Assembly (NCBI GenBank): GCA_001789205.1
Contig: MFYT01000015.1
Span: forward strand, 29,866 to 93,865
Reading direction: 5' to 3'
Length of the DNA: 64,000 nt
DNA from: Candidatus Raymondbacteria bacterium RIFOXYA2_FULL_49_16
Lineage (GTDB): Bacteria; Fibrobacterota; OXYB2-FULL-49-7; XYB2-FULL-49-35
Position 1 is the stretch's first letter. Each line of letters begins with the position of its first letter. The notes below the pieces were generated by a model that saw only the letters and a list, made by a program, of their open reading frames with translations, was not told the origin of the DNA and searched no databases. Of the stretch, positions 18,801 through 25,849 are shown piece after piece. The position numbers were made by a program, and so were the translations under genes.

Positions 18801-19004
18801 CGCGGGCCGCAGACGGTTGATACCAAATTTGATCCGGCGGCAGACCCGGTCATGTATGCGCGGGCAGAGGTCAAGCTCATACCAGTGAACAGGCGGCGCG
18901 ACAATTTCGACGAGATCGAGTGCGTGTTGAGCGAGCAGGCAGCGGTACGCGAGGCAAAACGGTGCCTGCGCTGCGACTTTCGTGAGGAATGCGCAGCCGT
19001 TTAA
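15846..19004 (+). CDS. NuoF/HydB - GltD/NfnB-like fusion: NAD(P)-linked flavoprotein subunit of a hydrogenase
   Basis: A 1052-residue fusion. Residues about 38-125 are a thioredoxin-like [2Fe-2S] domain; 150-560 are NuoF/HydB with the FMN loop GLRGRGGAGFP, the NADH-site NGDEGDPGAFMDRS, an SLBB region and the 4Fe-4S ligands ESCGKCVPC. The usual C-terminal ferredoxin is replaced by a Cys-rich Fer4_20 domain (CTNACPAGV, VCFHPCEGKCRR) and a GltD/NfnB-type oxidoreductase with two Rossmann loops (IIGAGPSGLSCAYF for FAD, VIGGGNAAIDVAR for NAD(P)H). Such a fusion could link NADH, NADPH, ferredoxin and H2. The TGxKW part of the FMN motif reads TWMKW, a change from Gly to Trp. It is the middle gene of the first set. 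Confidence 0.9.
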   Translation: MAAVKRIASAAELSALHERARGSVAQRTTEGAVLSGPIKHYVLVCTGGGCIASGALEFEKELKEHVAKLGLETEVMIFRTGCLGPCAVGPVVVVYPEAVFYENLKPEDAAAIAKEHLKKGKIVERLVHKKSASMAPVPYFKDIEFLNKQTKIVLRNCGVIDPLCIDDYIARDGYLALAKALTAMKPEDVIDVVKKSGLRGRGGAGFPTWMKWSLTRKAAGDVKYVLCNGDEGDPGAFMDRSVLEGDPHSVIEAMAIGAYAVGAAQGFVYVRAEYPLAVERLGKAIDAAREYGLLGKNILGTGFSFDLEIRMGSGAFVCGEETALMTSIEGNRGEPRPRPPFPANKGLWGRPSVLNNVETYAAIPAIMMRGAEWYASFGTDKSKGTKVFALAGAVNNTGLVEIPIGTPLGEIIYDIGGGIPDGKKFKAAQIGGPSGGCIPRQHLNVPVDYESLAELGAIMGSGGLIVMDEDTCMVDVARYFLDFVQDESCGKCVPCRVGTKRMLEILDRICEGKGEMADIDRLISLGTQIKDSALCGLGQTAPNPVLSTIRHFRDEYVAHIRDKKCPAGICPALVTAPCTNACPAGVYVPGFVSLIGEKRYSEALRLHRERNPLAAVCAAVCFHPCEGKCRRAKLDTPLSIRAIKRFMVEQEKKPVLPEVRTNPEFAKRKIAIIGAGPSGLSCAYFLARMGYRPVIFEAEKEAGGMLVQTIPEYRLPRDILAKEVRMIQGMGVRIETGSRLGKDFTLKELRNKGFEAVFVGVGAPAGSQLGIPGDNVAGVVDALKFLREYNLTGTAKVGTRVAVIGGGNAAIDVARTAVRLGAETVTILYRRTREEMPAYQEEINEALHEGVRIELLAAPREIVVKDGKAVGVRCTHMELGPFDASGRRRPQEKAGEEFVVEADMVVPAIGQSLNAKEMLADADATLTKNGFVAADPVTGATSVDWLFAGGDAVTGPASVIEAIGAGERAAVGMDRLLTGEDHSFWRGPQTVDTKFDPAADPVMYARAEVKLIPVNRRRDNFDEIECVLSEQAAVREAKRCLRCDFREECAAV

Positions 19005-19029
19005 GGCGGCGCACAACAAGGAGACACAC

Positions 19030-20796
19030 ATGAAACTGACGATAAACGCGATTTCAGTAGAGGTCCCCGAGGGGACCACCATTCTCGCCGCAGCCGCACA
19101 GGCGGGTATTAAAATACCCACGCTCTGCCATCTTGAGGGCGTGCAGTCAATAGGCGCATGCCGGGTCTGTCTGGTCGAGGTCGAAGGAGCAAAGACACTG
19201 GTGGCCTCGTGCGTCATGCCTGTTATGGAAGGCATGAAGGTATATACCAACACCAAACGCGTGCGCGAAGCGCGGCGCATGGTTGTGGAGATGCTTCTTT
19301 CAGAACATGACGGCAACTGCCAGACCTGCAACCGCAACAACGACTGCGAGCTGCAGTCCGTGGCATTCGATCTGGGCATCACGGATATAACCTACCAGGG
19401 AGTCAAGGGACGTAACGAGGTTGACGCGAGCACACCAGCTCTGGTGCGCGACAACGGCAAGTGCATCAAATGCCGCAGGTGCGTTACTGTCTGCACGCAG
19501 GTGCAGGCCGTGGGCGCGCTCTTTCCGCAGTTCCGCGGTTTCAAGACCGTGATTGGTCCGGCCTTTAACAGCGACCTTGCCGATGTGTCGTGCGTGCAGT
19601 GCGGCCAGTGCGCTGCCGTGTGCCCTGTGGGCGCCATTGTCGAAAACAGCCACATTGAACGCGTGTGGGCGGCAATCGAGCATCCGTCCAAAACAGTGGT
19701 GGTGCAAACCGCGCCTGCTGTGCGCGCAGCTCTGGGAGAATGCTTTGGCAATCCTCCCGGCACCCTGGTCACGGGAAAAATGGTGGCCGCACTGCGGCGC
19801 ATGGGGTTTGATGTTATTTTTGACACGAATTTTACCGCAGACCTTACCATCATCGAAGAGGGTATGGAACTGCTTAAGAGGCTCACCACCGCGGTGCGTG
19901 ATAAACAACCTGTTGCCCTGCCCCAGTTCACCTCCTGCTCCCCGGGCTGGATTAAGTTTGCTGAGACCTATTATCCCGAGTTTATTCCCAACCTTTCGAC
20001 CTGCAAGTCGCCGCAGCAGATGTTTGGCGCCATTGCAAAAACCTACTGGGCGAAAAAGGCGGGAAAAGACCCCAAGAACGTGTATGTGGTGTCGATTATG
20101 CCCTGTGTGGCCAAGAAGTTCGAGGCGCAGCGGCCTGAGATGGACGATTCCGGGTTTGTTGACATTGACGCAGTGCTTACCACGCGCGAACTTGGGCGCA
20201 TGATCCGCCAGGCGGGCATTGATTTCAATGCTTTGCCCGATGAGGATTATGACCGCATTCTTGGCACATCCACTGGCGCTGCTGATATTTTCGCCAACAC
20301 CGGCGGCGTCATGGAGGCTGCGCTCCGGACCGCGTACGAGGTGATCACCGGCCGCAATCTGCCCTTTGAGGAGCTGCATGTGACGCCCCTTGCCGGTCTG
20401 GAGGGAATTAAAAAGGCGGCGATGACCATTACCGGGACCCTTCCCGAATATTCGTTCCTTGAGGGGGTTGTGCTCAAAGTGGCCGTGGTGCATGCGCTCG
20501 GCAATGCCAAGCGTATTATTGAGGAGATTAAAAACGGCGAGATTTATCATTTTGTCGAGGTCATGACCTGTCCGGGCGGTTGCATTGGCGGCGGCGGCCA
20601 GCCACGCCTTACGGACAACGAGAAACGGAAGAAACGTATTGAGGCCATATACAAGGAAGATGAAGGGAAAAAGCTGCGCAAATCGCACGATAATCCCAAG
20701 ATAAAGCAGATATATGGCGAATTTCTCAATATGCCCCTGGGTAAAACGTCGCATCATTTATTGCACACCGAGTATATTAAACGGGAGCGCGTGTAA
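19030..20796 (+). CDS. hydA: [FeFe]-hydrogenase catalytic subunit, first copy
   Basis: A 588-residue enzyme with the N-terminal plant-type [2Fe-2S] domain (C33, C44, C47, C61), the His-Cys3 [4Fe-4S] motif HDGNCQTCNRNNDC, two [4Fe-4S] sets (CIKCRRCVTVC, CVQCGQCAAVC) and the H-cluster domain. H-cluster motifs are L1 TSCSPGW (301-307), L2 MPCVAKKFE (from 357) and L3 EVMTCPGGCIGGGG (510-523); a small-subunit-like helix ends the protein. In L1 the proton-relay Cys known from CpI (C299) is Ser. The ATG at 19030 follows AAGGAG, so the ORF-track start (18982) is too long. With the two genes before it, it forms a trimeric, likely ferredoxin- and NAD(P)H-using hydrogenase. Confidence 0.93.
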   Translation: MKLTINAISVEVPEGTTILAAAAQAGIKIPTLCHLEGVQSIGACRVCLVEVEGAKTLVASCVMPVMEGMKVYTNTKRVREARRMVVEMLLSEHDGNCQTCNRNNDCELQSVAFDLGITDITYQGVKGRNEVDASTPALVRDNGKCIKCRRCVTVCTQVQAVGALFPQFRGFKTVIGPAFNSDLADVSCVQCGQCAAVCPVGAIVENSHIERVWAAIEHPSKTVVVQTAPAVRAALGECFGNPPGTLVTGKMVAALRRMGFDVIFDTNFTADLTIIEEGMELLKRLTTAVRDKQPVALPQFTSCSPGWIKFAETYYPEFIPNLSTCKSPQQMFGAIAKTYWAKKAGKDPKNVYVVSIMPCVAKKFEAQRPEMDDSGFVDIDAVLTTRELGRMIRQAGIDFNALPDEDYDRILGTSTGAADIFANTGGVMEAALRTAYEVITGRNLPFEELHVTPLAGLEGIKKAAMTITGTLPEYSFLEGVVLKVAVVHALGNAKRIIEEIKNGEIYHFVEVMTCPGGCIGGGGQPRLTDNEKRKKRIEAIYKEDEGKKLRKSHDNPKIKQIYGEFLNMPLGKTSHHLLHTEYIKRERV

Positions 20797-20819
20797 CAGC
20801 GCGCGTACCAAGGAGGCGT

Positions 20820-21173
20820 ATGGCCACACCGCTCGAACTCATCAAGAAAAAGCGTGCAGAGGCGATCAACCGCGTGATCAGCAAGGGATATCTTTCGACC
20901 AAGCGGGTCTATGTGGGCATGGCGACCTGCGAGATAGCGGCCGGGTCCAAGGAGGCATGGGATGTCTTCAAGACGGCGATTGAGCAAGGGCTCACTAACG
21001 TGTATCTGTCCCAGAAGGGATGTGTTGGCCGCTGCAACCTTGAGCCCACGGTTGAGGTGATCGAAAACGACAGAATGCCGGTCAAATACGGCAAGGTGAC
21101 TGCCAAGCGCGCGCAGGAAATTGTGGAGCGCCATTTGAAAAAAGGCGAAATTATTACGGAATGGACCATTTAG
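20820..21173 (+). CDS. Small [2Fe-2S] thioredoxin-like ferredoxin of the second hydrogenase set
   Basis: A 117-residue protein made of one thioredoxin-like ferredoxin domain after a basic helix. VYVGMATCEIAAGS and VYLSQKGCVGRC hold the four cysteine ligands, and EPTVEVI and VKYGKVT are the strands that follow in this fold. It is like the N-terminal domain of HydB proteins or a free HndB-type subunit of NADP-reducing hydrogenases. The start has a strong AAGGAGG site, and its end overlaps or nearly abuts hydB2. It adds an electron-transfer subunit that the first set does not carry as a separate protein. Confidence 0.85.
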   Translation: MATPLELIKKKRAEAINRVISKGYLSTKRVYVGMATCEIAAGSKEAWDVFKTAIEQGLTNVYLSQKGCVGRCNLEPTVEVIENDRMPVKYGKVTAKRAQEIVERHLKKGEIITEWTI

Positions 21174-21187
21174 CAAAAGGTGAACGC

Positions 21188-22993
21188 ATGGCGGAGAACA
21201 CCACAGGATACCGTTACTATCTCACCCTTTGCGACGGGCCAACGTGCATGCAGAAGGCGTCGCGCACTATGCGCGAGACCCTAGAGAGGGAGCTGGCCCG
21301 GCTGCATCTTTCCGACAAGGTCCGGATACTCGTGTCCGGGTGCCTGGGCATGTGCCAGAAGGGGCCAATCCTTATTGTCAATCCCGGATATGCGATGTAT
21401 GGCAGATTGACCGAGGAGGCAGTCGTCAGAATCGTTGAGGAGCACCTCTTCAATAACCGGCCGGTCTTGGATTTTATCATTGACGAGGATCACCTGTTCA
21501 ACAAGTTCTACCGGGTCTTTGGCGATGTCAATTTTTTCGGCAAGCAAATGCGTATTGCCCTGCGCAACTGCGGAGTCATAGACCCCGAAAGCATCGACGA
21601 TTACCTGTGCGTGCGAGGCTACGAAGCGCTTGCCAAGGTGCTTTCAGTCATGACGCCCTGGGAGGTCATTGCCGAGATGAAGAAGTCGGGACTGCGTGGC
21701 AGAGGCGGGGCCGGTTTTGCCACTGGCGTGAAGTGGGAGTTGACCGCGCGCGAGAAGAGCGATGTGAAGTATGTTATCTGCAACGCTGACGAGGGCGATC
21801 CAGGCGCGTTTATGGATCGCAGCGCCATTGAGGGCGACCCCCACACGGTCATTGAAGGCATTATTATCGGCGGATACGCGGTGGGTGCGCGAAACGGCAT
21901 CATCTACATCCGTGCCGAATATCCTCTTGCCATCAAACGCCTCGAACGCGCCATTGCCGCTGCGCGTGCGGCCGGCCTTTTAGGACAGAATATTCTGGGT
22001 ACGGCCTTTTCTTTTGACATTGAAATCCGCCTTGGCGCGGGCGCCTTTGTCTGCGGTGAAGAGACCGCGCTTATGCATTCCATCGAAGGCCACCGCGGCA
22101 TGCCCCGGCCCCGGCCGCCCTATCCTTCGGCCTCGGGCCTTTTTGGCAAGCCCACGCTCATCAACAATGTGGAAACCTGGGCCAATGTCCCTGTCATTAT
22201 CCTCGATGGAGCCGACTGGTTTGCCACGCTGGGCACCAAAACCAGCAAAGGAACAAAGGTCTTCGCGCTTGCAGGCAGGGTCAACAACACGGGTCTTATC
22301 GAGGTGCCCATGGGCACCACCATCCGCCAAATCGTCTTTGACATAGGCGGCGGGGTTCCCGACGGCCGCAGGTTCAAGGCGGTCCAGATCGGCGGCCCCT
22401 CGGGCGGCTGTTTGCCCGAACAGTACCTTGATACGCAGATCGACTACGAGTCCCTTACCCAGGCGGGCGCCTTTATGGGATCAGGAGGCATGATCGTCAT
22501 GGACGAGACCAGCTGCATGGTCAATATCGCGCGTTATTTTCTTGAGTTTACACAGGACGAATCGTGCGGCAAGTGCACGCCCTGCAGGGAAGGCACCAAA
22601 CGCATGCTCGAAATACTTACCCGCATCACCGAGGGTTCGGGGACCGCCGAGGACATTGTGCGGCTCGAACGGCTGGGCGCGCTTATAAAAAGGGCGTCCC
22701 TGTGCGGCTTGGGCCAGTCGGCGCCCAACGCGGTGCTTTCAACCCTGCGCCATTTCCGGGAGGAGTACGAGGAACACATTCAGCACAAACGATGCCGTGC
22801 GGGCGTGTGCCAGGCCATGCTCAGCTATGCCATCACCGATGCCTGCACCGGGTGTGGCGCGTGCCGCAAGGCGTGCCCGGTGAACGCAATTTCAGGGACA
22901 CAGAAAACGCTGCATGTCATTGACCAGAAAGCGTGCATCAAATGCAACAACTGTTTCGTCACCTGCAAGTTCGAGGCAATAACCAAATCGTAA
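21188..22993 (+). CDS. hydB: HydB/NuoF-type FMN and NADH-binding subunit, second set
   Basis: A 601-residue subunit in the usual HydB order: thioredoxin-like [2Fe-2S] (LCDGPTCMQK, SGCLGMCQKG), FMN/NADH domain (GLRGRGGAGFATGVKW, CNADEGDPGAFMDRS), SLBB, [4Fe-4S] site ESCGKCTPC, and a C-terminal 2x[4Fe-4S] ferredoxin (CTGCGACRKAC, CIKCNNCFVTC). This is the electron-bifurcation core in HydABC enzymes. I prefer the ATG at 21188, with AAGGTGA before it, to the overlapping ATG at 21161. Unlike the first HydB it has the normal TGxKW motif and no GltD part, so the two complexes probably differ in their pyridine nucleotide use. Confidence 0.92.
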   Translation: MAENTTGYRYYLTLCDGPTCMQKASRTMRETLERELARLHLSDKVRILVSGCLGMCQKGPILIVNPGYAMYGRLTEEAVVRIVEEHLFNNRPVLDFIIDEDHLFNKFYRVFGDVNFFGKQMRIALRNCGVIDPESIDDYLCVRGYEALAKVLSVMTPWEVIAEMKKSGLRGRGGAGFATGVKWELTAREKSDVKYVICNADEGDPGAFMDRSAIEGDPHTVIEGIIIGGYAVGARNGIIYIRAEYPLAIKRLERAIAAARAAGLLGQNILGTAFSFDIEIRLGAGAFVCGEETALMHSIEGHRGMPRPRPPYPSASGLFGKPTLINNVETWANVPVIILDGADWFATLGTKTSKGTKVFALAGRVNNTGLIEVPMGTTIRQIVFDIGGGVPDGRRFKAVQIGGPSGGCLPEQYLDTQIDYESLTQAGAFMGSGGMIVMDETSCMVNIARYFLEFTQDESCGKCTPCREGTKRMLEILTRITEGSGTAEDIVRLERLGALIKRASLCGLGQSAPNAVLSTLRHFREEYEEHIQHKRCRAGVCQAMLSYAITDACTGCGACRKACPVNAISGTQKTLHVIDQKACIKCNNCFVTCKFEAITKS

Positions 22994-23002
22994 CGAGGTA
23001 CA

Positions 23003-24781
23003 ATGGACACCACAACAGTCAATATCATCATTGACGGCAAACCATACGCGGCGCGCCATGGCCAGACAATCATGCAGGCCGCTGACGAACACGGTTTTCA
23101 TATTCCCCGGCTCTGTTACCATCCCCGCTTGTCCATCGAAGGCGCGTGCCGTGTATGCATTGTCGAGGTCGAAGGCGCGAAGAACTATGTGGCCTCGTGC
23201 GCCTTCCCTGTTTCCGAAGGCATGAAGATACACACCAACACCCAGGAGATACGGCGCGCGCGGCGCGATATTGTCGAACTTATCCTCGACAACCATCCCG
23301 ACGACTGCCATACGTGCGAACGCGACAGCAACTGCGAGCTTCAGCGTCTGGCCGCGTCCATGGGTATCCGCAATCGTCACTTCAAAGGTGAGAAGAAGCA
23401 TTATGAAAAAGATCTCTCGTCCGCTTCGGTAATCCGTGATCCCAACAAGTGCATCCTGTGCCAGCGCTGTCTTCGCATCTGTTCCGAGGTACAGGGGGTG
23501 AATGCACTGTCGCACGCCTTTCGCGGGTTTCAGACAGTGGTCATGCCCGCCTACAACCTGCCTTTTGCCGAAAGCGTGTGCAGTACCTGCGGCCAGTGCA
23601 TCAATGTCTGTCCCACGGCCGCTTTTGTGGAGAAAAACTGCACGCAGGAACTTTTCGAAAAGCTCAACGATCCCTCCATTATTAAAGTAGTGCAGGTTGC
23701 GCCATCGGTGCGCGCGGCAATCGGCGAGGCATTTGCCCTCGAACCCGGCCGCAACATGGAAGGCCAGACAGCCGCTGCCCTGCGCAGACTAGGTTTTGAT
23801 TATGTCTTTGACACCCAATTTTCGGCTGATCTTACTATTATGGAGGAAGCGAGCGAATTTCTCGAACGGTTTCAGAACAAGGACCGGCTGCCTCTTATCA
23901 CCAGTTGCTCGAGCGCGTGGATGAAAATGATGGAGCAGTTCCATCCCGATTTTATACCGAACATCTCGTCGTGCAAATCGCCTATGGTCATGATGGGCAC
24001 GCTCGTCAAGACCTATTTTGCGGAAAAGATGAAGATAGATCCCGCAAAGATACTCTCGGTTGGCTGCATGTGCTGCACGGCAAAAAAATACGAGGCAGAG
24101 CGGCCCGAATTGAGGGTGAACAACATGGCCGCGGTCGACATGGTTATTACCACACGCGAGCTTGCCTGGATGGTCAAATCCGCTGGCATTGATTTTATAA
24201 ACATCCATCCCGAATCCTTTGACCTGCCCCTGGGCCTCTCGTCCGGCGGCGGCGCTATCTTCGGGGTCACGGGCGGGGTCATGGAATCGGCCATCCGCAC
24301 GGCATACGAAATGTATACGGGCGAGACGCTGGTCGACATTGAAATAGGTGCTCTCAGGGGATTTTCCGGCATCCGTGAAGGCAAAATCACCATGGACAAG
24401 GATGAAATACGGGTCGCTGTGGCCCACGGCCTGGGCAATGCGAGCGAATTGCTGGATATTGTGCGCAAAAACCCGCAGCGCTACCACTTCATCGAGATCA
24501 TGGGCTGTCCCGGCGGGTGCATTGGCGGCGGCGGCCAGCCTTATGCGGGCGTCAATTCCATGCCGCTCGATGAGAATATCCTGAAAAAACGGGCCGAGGC
24601 CCTTTATTCGATTGACCGGGCCAAGACCATACGCCGCAGCCTCGACAACCCTGATGTGCAGCGCATGTACAAGGAATACCTGGGAAGCCCGCTCTCGCAG
24701 CGCGCCCACGACCTTCTGCACACCCACTACGCGCCCAAGCTGCCGCAGGGCATTCTCCCAATCGAAAGCACGGTCAAATAG
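23003..24781 (+). CDS. hydA: [FeFe]-hydrogenase catalytic subunit, second copy, with altered H-cluster motifs
   Basis: A 592-residue paralogue of the first HydA with the same domain order: [2Fe-2S] (C38, C49, C52, C66), His-Cys3 motif (HTCERDSNC), two [4Fe-4S] sets (CILCQRCLRIC, CSTCGQCINVC) and H-cluster domain. L1 reads TSCSSAW (300-306), L2 GCMCCTAKKYE and L3 EIMGCPGGCIGGGG. The four cluster cysteines remain, but the proton-relay Cys of L1 is Ser, the following Pro is Ser, and the Pro of L2 is Cys. The enzyme may thus be slow, oxygen- or CO-adapted, or sensory. It sits between hydB2 and hydC2 with short gaps. Confidence 0.9.
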   Translation: MDTTTVNIIIDGKPYAARHGQTIMQAADEHGFHIPRLCYHPRLSIEGACRVCIVEVEGAKNYVASCAFPVSEGMKIHTNTQEIRRARRDIVELILDNHPDDCHTCERDSNCELQRLAASMGIRNRHFKGEKKHYEKDLSSASVIRDPNKCILCQRCLRICSEVQGVNALSHAFRGFQTVVMPAYNLPFAESVCSTCGQCINVCPTAAFVEKNCTQELFEKLNDPSIIKVVQVAPSVRAAIGEAFALEPGRNMEGQTAAALRRLGFDYVFDTQFSADLTIMEEASEFLERFQNKDRLPLITSCSSAWMKMMEQFHPDFIPNISSCKSPMVMMGTLVKTYFAEKMKIDPAKILSVGCMCCTAKKYEAERPELRVNNMAAVDMVITTRELAWMVKSAGIDFINIHPESFDLPLGLSSGGGAIFGVTGGVMESAIRTAYEMYTGETLVDIEIGALRGFSGIREGKITMDKDEIRVAVAHGLGNASELLDIVRKNPQRYHFIEIMGCPGGCIGGGGQPYAGVNSMPLDENILKKRAEALYSIDRAKTIRRSLDNPDVQRMYKEYLGSPLSQRAHDLLHTHYAPKLPQGILPIESTVK

Positions 24782-24794
24782 GAAAAGGAGTTTT

Positions 24795-25283
24795 ATGAAC
24801 CTGGATGCGACTAAACTTTCAGAACTCGACGCTTTCATGGCCGAGACAGCCCATAAAACAAACAGCCATTCCTATGTCATTGCAGTGCTGCACAAGGCAC
24901 AGCAACTTTTTGGCTATCTTCCCCGCGAGGCCATGGACTACATAGCCCACGCAATGAACATTCCCACGGCCCACATCTGGGGTGTGGCAACGTTTTACCA
25001 TTTTTTCAACCTCAAACCTGTGGGCAAACACCCTGTCTCGGTATGCATGGGCACCGCCTGCTATGTAAAAGGTGCAAAACTCGTGCTGGACGCGATCAAA
25101 GAAGAGCTGAGAATCACTATCGGTGAAACCACTGAAGATGGTATTTTTACACTCCAGGAAACGCGGTGCATTGGCGCATGCGGTTTGGCGCCGGTCATGA
25201 TGGTCGGCGACAAAATCTATGGAGATATTACCCCGAAGAAAGCGGTGAAGGTGCTTGCTCAGATACGTAAGGAAACAGTCTAA
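24795..25283 (+). CDS. hydC: HydC/NuoE-type [2Fe-2S] subunit of the second hydrogenase set
   Basis: A 162-residue thioredoxin-like ferredoxin subunit. YVIAVLHKAQQLFGYLPREAMDYIA, IWGVATFYHFFNLKPVGKH, VCMGTACYVKGA and TRCIGACGLAP are the family landmarks and hold the four cysteine ligands. It is a paralogue of the gene at 15298 but without its N-terminal Cys pair and Lys tail. The ATG at 24795 has an AAGGAG site; the ORF-track start lies inside hydA2. In the first set the NuoE-like gene comes first, here it comes last, so the two sets were not made by a simple block duplication. Confidence 0.92.
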   Translation: MNLDATKLSELDAFMAETAHKTNSHSYVIAVLHKAQQLFGYLPREAMDYIAHAMNIPTAHIWGVATFYHFFNLKPVGKHPVSVCMGTACYVKGAKLVLDAIKEELRITIGETTEDGIFTLQETRCIGACGLAPVMMVGDKIYGDITPKKAVKVLAQIRKETV

Positions 25284-25300
25284 TTCATAAGGAGGATTTT

Positions 25301-25684
25301 ATGGCAAAAAAGATTCTACTGGTTGACGATGATGCTGATTTTGTCGAGGCGACGGCGACGCTCCTCGAGGCAAAAGGGTATGCAACGGTCAGTGCCGGGA
25401 ACGGCGAGGAAGGATACCAGAAAGCCAAGACGGAAAAACCCGATCTCATACTACTCGACGTCATGATGGCGACTGACAGTGAAGGGTTTGAGACCGCGCG
25501 CAAGCTTAAGGACGACGCGGCAACCAAGGCCATCCCGGTCATTATGATCACGGGCGTGCGCAAGGCGAAGAACCTTCCCTTCAAGTTCGAGCCTGACGCT
25601 GACTGGCTGCCGGTCAAAGCTGTTCTTGAAAAGCCGGTGAAACCTGAAGTGCTGCTGAGCGCGGTTCAGAAGGCGCTATCCTGA
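25301..25684 (+). CDS. Single-domain response regulator at the end of the hydrogenase operon
   Basis: A 127-residue receiver domain with no output domain. ILLVDDDADF supplies the acidic pocket, LLLDVMM the phosphoacceptor Asp53, MITG the conserved Thr and EKPV the conserved Lys. A slightly long loop after Asp53 (ATDSEGFETARKL) is a feature seen in receivers that sit next to hydrogenase and NuoEF-like genes. AAGGAGG precedes the start. The obvious partner is the histidine kinase near the operon start. Without an output domain it may act by protein contact, perhaps on the hydrogenase itself. Confidence 0.88.
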   Translation: MAKKILLVDDDADFVEATATLLEAKGYATVSAGNGEEGYQKAKTEKPDLILLDVMMATDSEGFETARKLKDDAATKAIPVIMITGVRKAKNLPFKFEPDADWLPVKAVLEKPVKPEVLLSAVQKALS

Positions 25685-25689
25685 TACCA

Positions 25690-25848
25690 GAGGTATGTTG
25701 AATTTCATTGCCGTTAATGACCAATATCCCATACGTATGATCAGGCATGATGGTGAATTCGGCTCGCAAGGATTGATCGGCGATGTTTGGCTTCAACTGG
25801 CGACAGTTGAAATTCCGTTCTTGAAAATGTTTTTGCCCGAAGAGAGGG
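25690..25848 (-). pseudogene. Decayed REP-associated transposase fragment at the trailer end of the CRISPR array
   Basis: On the minus strand the frame 25781-25698 reads DQSLRAEFTIMPDHTYGILVINGNE, which follows the RAYT core (in the cas-linked copy: ASLDEFVVMPNHIHGILVL). The HUH pair HIH has become HTY and no other transposase part is present. The match is short, so this is a suggestion, but it includes the most conserved segment of the family. It lies directly next to the last repeat. Confidence 0.45.
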
Positions 25849-25849
25849 T

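Noticed and set aside
18201-19382. 393-residue minus-strand ORF and similar long antisense frames in the hydrogenase genes
   Set aside because: Shadows caused by the GC-rich third positions of the hydrogenase genes; the plus-strand proteins have clear families.
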